From Agelaius tricolor (lineage: Eukaryota > Chordata > Aves > Passeriformes > Icteridae), in NCBI GenBank assembly GCA_023055355.1, contig JALJCS010000028.1:4960418-5024417 (forward strand): a stretch of DNA of 64,000 nucleotides, written 5' to 3'. Every line of letters begins with the position of its first letter. Position 1 is the stretch's first letter. Below the pieces are notes generated by a model that saw nothing but the letters and a program-made list of their open reading frames with translations, had not been told where the DNA came from and ran no database searches. Below, piece by piece: positions 35,759 to 48,521 of the stretch. The position numbers and the translations under genes were made by a program.

Positions 35759-38468
35759 TGCTGAGATCATGCTGGGGTGTTGCAATACTGAACAACACTC
35801 ACATGCTGAGATGTCCAAGGCAAAAAAGGACTAGTTTGTTTCTGGACTTCAATATTTATAGAATTCCAAAAGTGACCATGGATTGGAGGATGAAATTGCC
35901 ACCTCTCCAACCACACTGGTTAAACCAACAGTCTATTAATTATTTTTTCTTCTAGAAAGGAATGAAAACAATCATTACTTACATGAAAAGTGCGTGAGAA
36001 GCTCTACTACGAAAATCTAAACATCAGAAGGTTTAGAGGCACTTTAGAAGAACAGGGTGACACTGGGGCATACCAGCAGGTGGAGAGGAAAGGTGCATTT
36101 ATAGCCCTGACATGTCCCATCCCCTGCCTGGTGTTGGAGTGAACAAACAATTCCCCTGCTGCCAGCCAGCCCCGTGCACAGCGCTGCGGCAGGGACACGG
36201 CAGCCTGTGATAGATTGTCACTGCTGTCAATCATTTCTGACACTCCTATTATGCTCAGAAAGGATGTTTGCTCTGTGCCTGTTGTTTTATAATCCTCAGA
36301 GGTGGAATTTTATAGCCTAGCAGTGTTTTTTCCTCAGACATTTCCCTAAGCAGGATTTATTGCTTCTGAGACACACGTGACATGAATCCATTACACCTTC
36401 AAACTTTAAATCACCCCCCAGCTTTGCCTAAATTGCTTTTTGATTTGTTTTACTTGAGTTTCTGTTTCTAATTGCAATTGTGAGAGCCTGGACTGGCGTG
36501 GAGCAGAAGGTGTACAACATCCAGGGGCTGAGTCACGGGCACCAGCTCTAATCCAGCTGTTTCCAGAGGAATTTGCCTAATGAGCAGAAAAGGTGCACCC
36601 AGGCACCAGCCCCAGATGAAGGGTAATGGTCTCTCATATGAAGGAGCACGTGACATTTTGCTGGATGCCTGCCCTCAAAAGCCAAGCTGTCAGGAAGCTC
36701 AGTCCATTTAGCTCCTTCCATGAAGTGCTTAATTGACTTCAAGTAGATTTGAAGTTCTCTGGGAGAAATACCCTCTCTTCAGGGCCTGTCCCAGCAGTGC
36801 TGTGATTATCCTCAGGTGTTGTTCTGGAGGGAATGAAAAGACATCAAAACCATCTTTGGGTTTGCATTGGACTTTTTGAATGAGATCATAGCACAAATGA
36901 TGACTTAAGAACAAGATCAGCTTTGTGGGACATCTGGCTTAGATTCACTTGGATTTCAGTCGCTGCCTAGGCATGGGAGTGTGAGGGCATTGAGATATTC
37001 AACTGCTTTTCTGCTGGGGAGTTCATTTATTTCTTAGGCAAAGACAGAAAATCAGCCTGGTGGTGCTTCTAACCTAAATTGTTAACAAAATAGTGTTCTC
37101 ATTGCCCAAAAATCATAGAGGAAAGAACACTTTCATTTACATTTACAAGTATTTTTTCTTTAAAATCTGGTTTTGTAGCTTTTTTTTTTTTTGGTGTGGT
37201 TTTTTGGTTGGTTGGTTGTTTTTTTCCTTTACTCTGAATCAAACAGCTCCAGTCCTCACTGACTCATGGGACAAACCTTAGCAGGTGTCTGCCAGCACAG
37301 GTCTGCAGTTGAAGTTAATGCCAGTTTGGACAGAGAATATTGCCTTGGGTTTTTTTGGAAAATATCTGAGTATTTGAGTTGTCACCACCTTAAGCCTTTT
37401 AAGCCTGACACTGATACCCTGTAAATAAATAATTTAAGGTGAGAGATTTTGGAAAAAAGGAAAACCAGCTTGGCATGACTTACATTTAGCCATTCAACAT
37501 CCCACCAGCTGTTGGGCTTTGTTTTTTTGCATTACCTTCCATTTCTACCCAGACAAGATAATAATTTCTCAGCCCTTTTACATTACAGTCTTTTCTCCAG
37601 TGGTCCCTGTTTCCTTCCAGAGCAGGCTGGTGTGGAGACAGCCACAATCCACAATAATTGCTGCAGATCTGGTAGCAGAGCAGTGCTATTTCCCCAGCTG
37701 ACCTTTAAAAATAGTTCTCATTTTCTACAGAGGGCTGTTGTATAAAACCATCCATGTTGTTGCAATATTTTGTTTGTTGCTTAAATGCTTCTCACCATCT
37801 GTTTTTCAGACTTTTAGCAGAGCTTCAGGAGCAATGCCCCATGACCTTTATTTTCACACGAGTGGGTCCTATCAGTATCAACAGGAAGAACAGGGGAAGG
37901 AGGATTTCCTCTGGGTTTCAATAAACTGAAATTATTGGAGTTCTGAAAGCGTCCTTGCCACACCAATGTGTTTCGAGGGCTGCAGAAAGGGAAATGATGC
38001 AAATTCTCTTATGAAATAATATAAAAATGCAGCTGTAAATAGGTGTTCACATATCTTGGTGTTCATTTATCTCAGCCTGCACAACCCACGAGCTGGTTTG
38101 GCTTGGAGAACAGCTTCAGTTCAAGTCAGGGTGTATCAGAGGAAAGCCAAGAAAACAAACTTTCTGCTGTGTATGCTGTATTTTTTTTACATTAATCCTG
38201 CCATCCCATTTCCATAAGAAGGAATCTTCTTGGCTGCCTCAAGGCAGTAGCACACCTTCTAATGATCCCTCGAGGTCTAGAAGGGAGCACAGAGCACTGA
38301 CTTGTGCTGAAGGCAGAGAAGATAAAAGGCAGAAGCTCTGAAGCTTCACCAAGGCCCTCATTGTGTCTAATGGCTCTATTAACATGTGTCACATAGCCTG
38401 GCTTCTGGTGCCTGTCCCTAAACAGGTACCTGACAACCTGCTGCCTCTTCGTGGCCTGAGACAGCCTG
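35759..38468. other. Unique sequence between inverted LTRs F and G
   Basis: A poly-T and (TTGG)n stretch lies at 37181-37220 and a short CpG-containing patch at 36170-36205. No other element was recognised. Confidence 0.4.
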
Positions 38469-38474
38469 GGTGGG

Positions 38475-38951
38475 TGTCACAGTCATGTTTTCTGTCATTC
38501 AGTATTGCAACATCCCAGCATGATCTCAGCACACCTTTGTCATGTTTTCTGAAAAACCTCTTTGCCCAGGATTCTTCTCCTGGGAAGCTGAGAAGCCTCA
38601 GAGAAAAAGGAAAACAATAATTATCTGATTTGCTTCTCCTGTGTTTTGCTGCTTTGGAATGTAGTTGGAGGTTGTTTACCCACAGGTGATTGTTCCATTG
38701 GATTCTGCTGTGAGTTGTTTTCACTCTTTGGCCAATCAGAGCCAAGCTGTGTCAAGGCTCTGGAAAGAGTCACAAGTTTTCATTATTATCTTTTTAGCCT
38801 TCTGTAAGTATCCTTTCTGTATTCTTTAGTATAGTTTAGTATAGTATTCTTTAATATAATACAGTATCATAAAATAATAAATTAACCTTCTGAGAACATG
38901 CAGTCAGATCCATCATTCCTTCCTGCCACAGGGGTCCCAGCAAATACAACA
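38475..38951 (+). mobile_element. Solo LTR G (ERV, subfamily 2) with 57-bp internal insert
   Basis: The element runs from TGTCACAGTCATG to AATACAACA. It is flanked by the exact 6-bp duplication GGTGGG (38469-38474 and 38952-38957). Within 65 bp of its start the motif GTCATGTTTTCTG occurs twice (38482 and 38539). The segment between includes a 40-bp block that matches the flank of LTR F, including F's target-site copy. Confidence 0.9.
38495..38538 (-). repeat. Copied flank of LTR F inside LTR G
   Basis: Reverse-complemented, this block matches 35753-35792 at 39 of 40 positions by eye and then diverges. It ends exactly at CACCTT, the complement of F's target-site duplication, and is followed by a second LTR start. 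Confidence 0.85.
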
Positions 38952-38957
38952 GGTGGG

Positions 38958-41900
38958 CTGTCTCTACTAATTCAATTTATTTGGAGAAGGATGTGCTCTG
39001 TGATGAGGAATCAGAGGCACCTGTACCTCAGGGGAGCTGTAATGTGCTGCTCCCTCCACCACCCGGCTCTGCACATCCTAACAAACCACAGGTGGGTCAC
39101 TGACCCACCTGCCTGGTGGTCATGCCTGATCCAAAATCCATGAACTTTCTGAGCCAAGACTCAGGATAAGGAAGTTTCCAAAATGACTGTAAAAATGAGA
39201 GTTGAAGCCTTGGAGAAAGATCAGTTCTTTCTTTTCTTGAGAGAGATTCAGGATGAATTTATGAAGCTTTTGTTCTCTGGGACAGTCTGTCAGTCTGTGC
39301 TTTTCCTACCCCTCAGGGGCTCAAACCTGAGCTGGAACCATGCTAAGGATGGATTCTGCTGCCTACCATCACTGCAAAGAAATATTTATATCACTAAATA
39401 ACAGTGCTGAATCCCCAAATTACATTTGCTGTAAGGCCAGGGCTGGTGGTAATTCACTGGCTGCAAGGTGGCTCAGCACGGTGACATCGGGTCGGTTCTG
39501 ATTTCATTGCCATTCTTTCTTATTTTGCTCTCCTTTGGAACTGGAAAAAAGCTTGTTATTCAGAATTAGGTTTGATATTGCTGTTGAAAGCTCAGAAATG
39601 CTTTCAATATTTGCAACCCTGCAAGAGTAGAAGACTAAAAAAAAATACAAAATAAATCACATGTACAAAGAGGAGAGCATAACACTGCCTTTAAAGGGTG
39701 CTGAAGCAAGACTCTCAGCAGTTTTGTTGTTTGTTTAGTTGCTTACAAGTTAGTGTTGACTTTTATGTTTTTATGAGGTGTGGAGGTCAGTAGGAGAGGA
39801 GGGCCATGCCAGTGGAGAGGTCAAGCTGGGGGTTGTACAGCAGCAACTCAGCACTCAGAGAGAGAGAAATAAAAACATACATCTATATGTGTGTATATGT
39901 ATGTACAGATAAGGGTACAGCACCTGAGAAAACCTGGTGGAAACCTTTCCTTGATTCAGAGGTGAACCAGAACTGATTAAAAGAGAAAATGCATAAAGCA
40001 GCCAAGATTTCTGCAGGCAGATCTCTGCAGATCCTGGATATTGTTAATTGAATTCATATACCAGGTGATTCCAAAATTCCAGTTTCTGTGATGCCTTCAC
40101 AGAGGGCCCTCACACCTCCTAGCAGGTGGCCCAGGACAGAGTGCTTTATTTGCAGAGTCCTGTTGAGCACTGAAGGAGAAGTGACAATTTTTTCTCCCTT
40201 AGAACTCAATGTGTATTCATGAGCAGTGTGTGTGCAAAGCTTTAATTGAAGCTCACGAGAGAGAAACGATGAGTATCTTCATAAATGGAGAAGAAGCAAT
40301 TAGGGGAGACCAGAAAGGATTTGCTATCACAGCAGTTTATCAGCAATGCAGATTTTTCAGTTAATAACAGGGAAAAAAAACCCAATTGTGGAGCCAGCAA
40401 ATGAGACAGAAAATCCCAGTTAGCCTCACTCGGCGCTTGGAAAGCACAAGATGTGGAGACTCAGGAAAACGTGTTCTCCTCCCTCCATGTGTTTTCTCCT
40501 GCCTGGAGAGCCTCCTGCTCCATTTCTAGTTAACAAATGAGCCAAAGCCCCTCACCTCAGCCCAAAGGGAGCTGCAGCTGCACTGTGGTGCTGGACCAAG
40601 CCACTGGGAAGCCCGAGAGCTCCATCCCAAAGCAAATCCTCCTCCTGACCCAGCTGCAAGCTTCCCCTCCAGCCTGTGAGCTCAGGGGTCACCAGGCTGA
40701 GCCCAGCAGGAGGTGGGAGCCAGCCAAGTACATTTGTATTTTTGTCTCAGAAAAACCAATAAATATTTAATGGCTCTGCGAGACACAGCGAGTGTTTGCC
40801 TTCTCTCCCCATATATCAACAGTTGCTTTAAGCACTTGCTTGATAAAAATTAAGCTGTTTCTCCAGATCCCTGCCTCAGATGCTGGGCAGGGAGCTAATT
40901 TTGTAAGCAAAAGCTGTCTTGTTTTGGAAAACAAATTCAAATGGGAGAGCTGGTTTTTGAAAGTGAGTGCTGGGCTGTTATTCCTGCAGAAATATTCCAA
41001 ACAGCCCTGTGAGTTAACCCTGGCAACAGATCTTGTCCAGATGTAGTAATCCTTTATACTTTAACTCCTTCTAGGCTGTAGGCTTAGCTCCTTCCCAGGA
41101 AGGCATCCATGCCAAATGCATTCCATTCGATTTCATCTGCACTGAGTTTTGGCAAACCATGGGTTTTCTCTGGACTCCAATTTTTCCCAGCAAGGAGATG
41201 AATTCACTGGTTGCAAGACCCTGACACCACTTCAGATCTGCTCTTCCTTCAGGGAAAAGGTGTCTTTTATCCATTGCACAGATTTAAGGATGTAATTTAA
41301 TTCCCATCTTCCTCATTTATCTGTCAGCTGGGAATAATATTTGTCTACTTCACAGTGATCGTGTGAGGCTCTTCATTCATTAATGTGTAAAAGCTTTGAG
41401 ATCCTTAGGATGAAAATTGCTTTAAAAGATGCTGTTAATAATAAATATCAAGTAATGCACCTTGGTACCTCTTAGCAATAATTGGTGCTATCATTCCTGC
41501 CCAACTCTTCCATGAATTAAAAGGCTTTGAATGGGACTGGAGCTACGAATGGGATTGGGACCAATTAACAAGTAATCATATGTCAGTTTTTATATCCTCA
41601 GCATTCCTGTCATGGGTCCCTTGGGAAAATCTCCATGGATTTTAATGGTGCAATGTCAGAATTCAGCCCCAGACGTGTTTGTGGGATAACTGCTGGATAA
41701 CCTGCATTCTTCTGGTAACTTGGTTGCTTAGTGATTAAGCTAAAAGCAAAAGTATGCTGGTTTAATATTAACATAAATGGAATTAGCCACCCTTTCTCTG
41801 AGTTAAATGTTACAGGAAAATTCTCATCATAAGGAAACCATGATTTTTTTCCTTTGATATATAGATTTAATTATTTTGTTGATAGTTTTTGAGCTGCTCT

Positions 41901-44233
41901 CTGTATTTAACCTCCACTCCAGCATGTGGAGACTGGCTTTTATGGAAAATCCAATAATTTGCTGCTCGTTTACCCAACTTATACTTTTATTAGATTTCAA
42001 GCCCACAGCACTCACCCTCCTAAATGGAGAGGCTTTAAATATACATCCCAAGTAAACAAAGAGCTCACATGAAGAAATTGCCTGATCTTTTAAAGATATC
42101 AACATTATTTCTGTGGAGGGGGAAAGCACTGAACCTTGGAATGATGTGTGGGATGGAGCCAGGAGAACAGACCAGGAGAATCAACACCATGAGAAAGCTG
42201 GTGGCCAGCGAGGTGTGGATTCACAGCAAAACGTTCCCCACTTAGGAGCTGCCTCTTCTTCCTGGCTGGAAGAGAATCGAGTGCTGTGAACGTTGCTGGT
42301 GCCACATGGGGGAGATGTTGAAGAAGAGCTGGATCACAACGACTTCCCAGGGAAGAGCAGCCTGAGGGCTTTAGGAGCCTGGTTCCTTTCAGTTCCCCTC
42401 CCATAAGATAGGTATATAAATATCCTGTATGAAAGGGATCTGTGCAAACCACTTGAAAAATTATCCCTCTTGGCTTCAGGGTGCATCCAACATCCTCCAG
42501 TTGCTGAAGGTGCTTTTGTAAGCAAGACATGAAAGGATCAAGGAAGATAAAATAAGAAATGATGCAGTCCCTTGTGTTAGCACCACTGCAGCTCCTGCCC
42601 TCCTGCCTCACCAGCTGGGTTTGGGAAGGGATGGTTTGGAGGAGCCCAGGGAGTCTGGAGCACTTACCAGGACTTGCTGCTGTTCCCTAATACCCAAAAA
42701 ATAAGGATAAGCTCATACAAGCAGCGTGTGATTTACTCAGGCCCACTGGCCATCTTCCTTGTTTCTTCTTAGAATAATACTTTTCACACTGCAAATTAGT
42801 GGTTAATGCTCACTTATGCCTGAGAAATCTGCACAGAAATGGTATGCAGAGAGTATCTGTACTGTGTGAAAGCCAAAAAAGTAAGATTGACTTTTTGAAT
42901 TACTTTTCCAATATCTTTTTTTTTTTTTTTTCTGCAATGGTTTAAAAAGATATTTATTCTAGGACCCTGATATGTTTTATAATATTCTAGCAGCCAGGTT
43001 AACAGGTAGAACCAGTACTTTTGTACCAGGAGTGAGCTGTGAAGCCAGGTTAGGTAGCCTGGGGGAAGTCAAGACATCTTCATTTTTCAGCTTAAAAAAA
43101 AAAAAGAGAGAAAGAAAAAACTGCAAGCACACAGCCCATACCCCAAAAGCTGAAGTGCTGCCCCCTTTGAACACGGGCTCCAGCTGACTCCAGGGGAACT
43201 CTGGCTCCTCTTTCAAGCACAACCTTCCCTTTCTGCCCACAGACAGCCAGGGGCTGTAAGAATACAGCAACTTTCTCCTCCCTGTCTTTCTGCATAGAGG
43301 AATTCAGAATCACTGCATGATGTGTGCCTCAATTAATATTCCCTGATTGTTTCCCTTTCCCTTCCAAATGATGTCAGTCTCCATCATTTTTGCAATAATG
43401 GTAGTGAGAGGAATGTCTGTTTTTCAGAAATATTTTATCTCTCATTTTTTGTGCTCGCAACAATCTCTACTCATCTCAGGCTTTTTATTTTTCTTTTTAT
43501 CCTCTTGCTTTTGACTTATATTGTAAAAGACCTACAGTAAAATAATGAAAACTGTCTCAATCTATCACTACTCAGTTTGTACATTATTAATAATGAAGGC
43601 AGTGTAATTAGGCTGCAGAATGCACAGTGAACACAACACTAAGATGTCCTTAACTAACATCTGTGGCTGCTGCTTGGCTTATATTGGCACAAGCCACCAA
43701 GATTTTACATGAAAACAGTTATTTGTGTCTGGCATTGCTTTTACAGAGCACAGGGGCTTCATTTTGTACTGGCTGCCTGTTGAAAGACAGCGTGAAATCC
43801 ATGGCAATGAGTGCTCAGCTCTATTTGAGCCACATTTAAGGTGCAGACCCTGCCCTCAGTGTCATTTCTTCGCTGAAAACTTTTTTCTCTTGTGCCCTTG
43901 GTGTTTGAGCTGATGGGTTGCCAACTCATCTTTAGGAGACTCTTCTGTTCTGCCCCTTGCTGTCCCTTTTCCATGTCAAACCCTCGTGATCCCCATCCTC
44001 ATGCTCTGTTACAAGGAGGCCAGGAAGGAACAAGGGGATTTTCCAGGCTGTCATCAGCATAAGCTGATGGTTTGATCCTCTGTCCTGACCTGTGACATGT
44101 TGGATCTCCAGTGTCAAAGGCATCAAAGGTGGCTCTGTTTCAGCTTGTTCCCAAAATGGTGGGGGGAAATCTCATCCTTGAAGCATATGTAGGGCTGCAA
44201 GGCCACCACAGCCACAGGCCTGGCCATGCCCAC
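38958..44233. other. Long featureless intronic stretch
   Basis: About 5.3 kb holds only short TG/TA runs (39885) and homopolymers. No exon with both splice signals was found. Confidence 0.4.
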
Positions 44234-44283
44234 CACAGAATTATGGAATCATTTAGGCTGGAAAAAATCTTTAGGATCAACAC
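44234..44283 (-). mobile_element. CR1 3' end fragment (antisense)
   Basis: CACAGAATTATGGAATCATT then TAGGCTGGAAAAAATC is a degraded antisense CR1 terminus. Confidence 0.7.
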
Positions 44284-44324
44284 ATCCCATCCCTCCCTCT
44301 TTGACAGCTTCCAGCTGCTGGCAG

Positions 44325-44427
44325 GGCACTGGAAAGAGATGTTTAGAACAAGAGGGATGTTTAGATTAGATATAAGGAAGAAATTCTTCCCTATGAGAGA
44401 GGTCAGGCCCTGACACAGGGGCTGGGG
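44325..44427 (+). mobile_element. CR1 fragment (sense)
   Basis: GATATAAGGAAGAAATTCTT, then CCCTATGAGAGAGGTCAGGC and CTGACACAGG follow sense CR1. It lies between two antisense pieces. Confidence 0.75.
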
Positions 44428-44672
44428 ACAGAAAGGATCTTGAAGACCATCATGTTTCAACCCTTCTGCCCTTCCACCATCCCAGGTTGTTCCAAGCCCC
44501 ATCCAAACTGGGCAAACAAGGACACTTGCAGGGATGGGGCAGCCACAGCTTCTCTGGGCAACCTCTGCCAGGGCCTCTCCACCCTCACAGGGAAGGATTT
44601 CTTCCTTGTTTTTAATCCAAACCTATTCTCTACCAGTTTACAGCCATTACCCCTTGCCTGTCAAACTGGGAT
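44428..44672 (-). mobile_element. CR1 fragment, 3' part (antisense)
   Basis: GAAAGGATCTTGAAGACCAT, then AGGTTGTTCCAAGCCCCATC, CTGGGCAACCTCTGCCAGGG and CAGTTTACAGCCATTACCCC are in CR1 order. It is head-to-head with the preceding piece, so at least two insertions are nested here. Confidence 0.88.
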
Positions 44673-46259
44673 GGACTGAGGTGCTCCTCCCCTGGTAACT
44701 CTCAAGCACTTTTCCCCAGCTTGCCAAGCCTCCAGCTGCTGTGAGCAAAACCCCTCCTGTCATAGGCAGAGTTATGATCCACCCCGAATCTTCCTGCTGT
44801 GCTTACATGGTGTACATGATCAGTGATGATTCTGCACAAAGCAGAAAATAAACCAGCCCTACAGCTGTGTAAATGCATCAGCTCCACAGAAAACACAGGG
44901 AAATGCAACGTCTGCAGAAGGAGGGGGGGGAATTGAGAGCGCAAGGGGTTTTATTGTGGCACATCTGAGAGCAGAGCCCACAACAGAGAGTGAATAAAGA
45001 CCTTATAAAAATACTTGGCAGCAACTCCTCTAAATCTTTCAAGGTATGAGTTTCTTATTTTAGTTGATTTACTGAGCTGACAAAGAGGCAATCATCGTTA
45101 ATCAAAATAACTCACTGCTGCTTTGAGTATGAGAGCTGAAGTTAGATGAAGGTCATGGAAAAGAGATGATGAACTAGCCCAGGATCTTTAGTGGCTGGAG
45201 TTTATTAGGGAGCCTATTCTAGAGGGGAAACAGATTTTGGCAAATGCTGATGGTTTTTTAAAATGGATTTTTTTCAAGAAGTAAGGATTGCATCTCTCAC
45301 AGATTGACAGATGGGATACACTCGAGCATGCATGAAGGGATGATTTCCTGATGGCTTTTAGTAGCAAGAGGTGCTGTATTGGAAAGCATTTGGTATTTTC
45401 CTGGAGGCAGGGAGGGAAGCAAAGATTTGGATAAGATATGTAGGAGATGAGAAGTGATAGGAGCCTGTGAGTGCCAAACCACATTTTCTGGGGAAGCTTC
45501 AGGAGACCGAGCCACTGACACCTCTGAGAAATGTCTCTCTTGGGCATCATGGGGATTTCTGTCCATGCCTAAACCCATTTCTACTTAAGGAAGTATCTTT
45601 GCTCAGCCTTTGACAGTGCAATGTCTCCCTGCTGTGTTCCTCACCCTGGTCAGGTGTGCACCAGCCTGTGCAGGACTCACTGAGGAGGACGTTTGGGAAC
45701 ACCTTGTTCAGCAGTTTGCTGATGGCTGAGCCCCAAATAATGCAAAACTGAACAGGCAGGAGCCCAAGAATCCTTCAAAATTATGCTAATTATTCTTAAC
45801 AAGTTCCGTGTTTTGCCTTGAAACTCACTTCTTTAGCTGAAATGTTCTCTGCATTCTGTCTAGAATGAAGGGAAAATATCTAAATTGAAGCAAAAGTGGT
45901 TGCCCAAAGCAGTGAGGACTGCCAGTGCCTGCAAGCAATATCAATTAGTGTTCTGGTGCCAAAATTATCAATAGCTCTCTTGCCAGTAGCTTTTATTATC
46001 AAAAAACTGGGTTGATAACTGTGTATTTCACTTGGCTCACATAATGTGTGACCTTAGCACGATAAAGGGACACGAAATCCCACAGAAATTTTGTTTAAAG
46101 CTAAATGATTTGTGCTTGAGATTTGTTTTCCATTCCCTCTCCTTTTTGCCCTGTGGACACATCTGATGAGTCTAAACCTTGTCATTTAAAAGCTTTTGTG
46201 AGGTATTTGAAATTTCTAAATAATATGCTTATACATTTTGTTTTGTTTGCATCAAACAG
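44673..46259. other. Unique sequence before the candidate exon
   Basis: No repeats were recognised. The last 60 bases are T-rich and form the polypyrimidine tract of the candidate exon. Confidence 0.4.
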
Positions 46260-46342
46260 TCCTGGGGGCTGCAACCATTAATGGAAAGCCAACAAAAGAG
46301 CAACTCCCAAATACAGGGGACCACTCCAATGCTAAGAAAGCT
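46260..46342 (+). CDS. Candidate alternative or cryptic exon, 83 nt
   Basis: This segment is preceded by a T-rich tract ending in AAACAG and followed by the perfect donor GTAAGT. Read from phase 1 it is fully open and ends in phase 0. It gives LGAATINGKPTKEQLP followed by NTGDHSNAKKA, a polar composition typical of a disordered linker. This phase pair equals that of the exon at 30838, so it could replace that exon. If spliced after it, the exon would be read in phase 0, which is also open but ends in phase 2 and would shift the downstream frame. It could therefore be an alternative exon, a poison exon, an exon of an unrelated non-coding RNA, or chance. I do not recognise the peptide. Confidence 0.3.
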
Positions 46343-47282
46343 GTAAGTTATAATACAAACAGCATACACCTATGTCAGCTCATGAATTAAATTCTATTTC
46401 CAAGAGCTCTCTTGTGGCAGCCTACTAAAATAATGTATTACGTGCTTAGAGGCAGCATTGGAGTGATACAATGAAAGGGGGATAATTAAAGGCTTTGCAA
46501 ATCCCAAATGTGCCAGCAGCTGCAGGTCAGCTCGGGAAGCAGCTCTGGGAGCCACACCTGTCCCTCCTGCAATGATGGAAACCCATTACATGACACTTGT
46601 GGAGAATAAACCTGGAGGGAGAACAGCTTCTCTGCCCTGGATAAAAATGCAGAAGAAATCCACTGGAAATGATGCAAAAAAAAAAGGAGTGGTAGCAGGT
46701 GGCAGCACTTCTTTTCACCCTACAAAATGCATATTTAGAAGCAAAATGGAGAGGAGGAGCCAATTAGTGGGATTACTGTGCTTCAAGAGGCAGGTGCTTG
46801 CATTCCAGCTAGGAAACTGCTGCTTCCAATGAGAAGAAATGCAGGTGCTTTGTACACAACAGAGGCTTTGGCAACAAAGTTTTGCTAATTACAGAAGCAG
46901 AGGACAAAGAGGTAAAGCTCAACAGCAGCTTGTTTGACAATGAACAAAGGACCCATAAGGCACCATTAAAACTCAAGAAAAAAAATGAATTTTCAGAGTT
47001 GAACAATTCTGCAGGTTCATTGTGGAAGCCATAAAGAGAAGGGGAATAGGGAGATGGGGATAGCCTGGATTGCTTTGGGATGTGAGGAATAAAATGGCTT
47101 TGAGCAGAATAATAACCATGGCTGCACGTTCCTGCTTAACCATAGAAAAAATGAACATCAGGGAAGAAAACTATGGGTGAGCACCAGAGAAAGGGCTAAA
47201 CCAGAAATCCTTTTGCTTGTCTGGATGCAGCTCTGGCTCCATCTGAGCTGAGAGTGCCTTTTCCTGGCTGCAGAGCAGATGG

Positions 47283-47335
47283 GCCCTGTCGGCAGAGCCG
47301 GGAGCCGCAGCCGGCACGGGGGGCACGGGGTCCAG
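47283..47335. other. Small CpG-dense patch
   Basis: Six CpG dinucleotides fall within about 50 bp (CGGCAGAGCCGGGAGCCGCA onward), in a window that is otherwise CpG-poor. It is too short to be called a CpG island. No transcript evidence is available. Confidence 0.4.
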
Positions 47336-47449
47336 CAGAGCTGGCCTGGAGAGCCAGGCAGGGCTGCATGCAGACTCAAACCATGATTGTCTTGGCACAA
47401 GTTAGAGCTGTACAGGATCAATAAAAAACTGGGGATTCTCAGTTCTGGC

Positions 47450-47905
47450 CTCTCAGGTTAGGAAGGACCTTGAGGTGCTCAAGCATCCAGGGGGGACAAC
47501 GAGGCTGGAGAGGGGCTGGGAACACAAACCCTGTGAGGAACCTCTGAGGGAGCTGGGGGTGCTCAGCCTGGAGAAAAGGAGACTCAGGGGTGACCTTGCC
47601 ACTCTCTACAGCTCCTGAAAGGTGCCTGTGCTCAGCTGGGGCTGGGCTCTTTCTCCAGACAGAGACAGAACCAGAGGACACAGTTCTCATCTGTGCCAAG
47701 GGAAATACAGGTTGGATATTAGGAAAAAGATTGTACAGAAAGAGTGATGAAATTCTGGAATGGCTGCCCAGGGAGGTGGTGGAGTCACCATCCCTGGGTG
47801 TGTCCAGGGACAGACTGGAGGGGGTTTGGAACACCCTGGGAAGGTGGAATAGCAGGGGGTGGAATGAAATGAGTCCTCCAACCCCAACTACTCTGTGATT
47901 TCTCC
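47450..47905 (+). mobile_element. CR1 fragment, long 3' part
   Basis: About 455 bp contains GCTCAGCCTGGAGAAAAGGA, GGTTGGATATTAGGAAAAAG, GCTGCCCAGGGAGGTGGTGG and the end CCAACTACTCTGTGATT. It is sense and is the longest CR1 piece here. The minus-strand open frames over it are repeat-derived. Confidence 0.93.
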
Positions 47906-48060
47906 AGCTCCTTGGCTTTCTGTGACTGCCAGCAGTGCATAACCAGGATTTAACGGCCAAGTCCACGAGGAGAATAGATGGGTAAAAAGCTGCATCAGAA
48001 AGAAGCCTCCTGGGTGCACCAGGGACAACAACCGAGGTTTCAAACAAAGCATCTCTGCAG

Positions 48061-48172
48061 GAGTCACGAGAGAGGGCAGCCAGGAGGCAGCCGGGCTCCG
48101 GCAGGGCTGGGGAAGCACTCGGCCGCCTCGGGCAAGGGAGGATGACTGTGGATCCCGGGATAGAAACCTCAG
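48061..48172. other. Second CpG-dense patch
   Basis: About seven CpGs fall in 110 bp, including CTCGGCCGCCTCGGGC. It lies about 700 bp from the first patch with a CR1 between. Function is unknown. Confidence 0.4.
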
Positions 48173-48521
48173 CCTTGCACTCCTCAGAAAAAACAGGGAC
48201 CTGAGTAATGCCCTGTTAAACAACCTCTGAACAAAGCAACAGCTGGAGGTATCGCTGAGGAGCTGGCTGGAAATGTTTTCGTGGGTTTGGGAGGCTCTCG
48301 AAGAAAGCTGGGTCTGGGGTGCAATAGCCCAGAGAGCAGAGTTGTGAAAAGAGCTGTAATTAGTGTCTGACAAAGCAATTAAAACCTGACAAGCAAAGGC
48401 AGCAGAATGAGGCTGATGGAAGTGGACAGGGCTCCAAATGTGAGTTTGATAATGAATCCAAAACACCACAGGGGGAAAAGGTGCCTGAGACAGAAACCTG
48501 GGTGACAGTGAGAGCTGGACC

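Noticed and set aside
47439..48469. Two open frames of about 200 codons on the minus strand
   Set aside because: One is antisense CR1; the other runs through the CpG-rich patch without domain or splice support.
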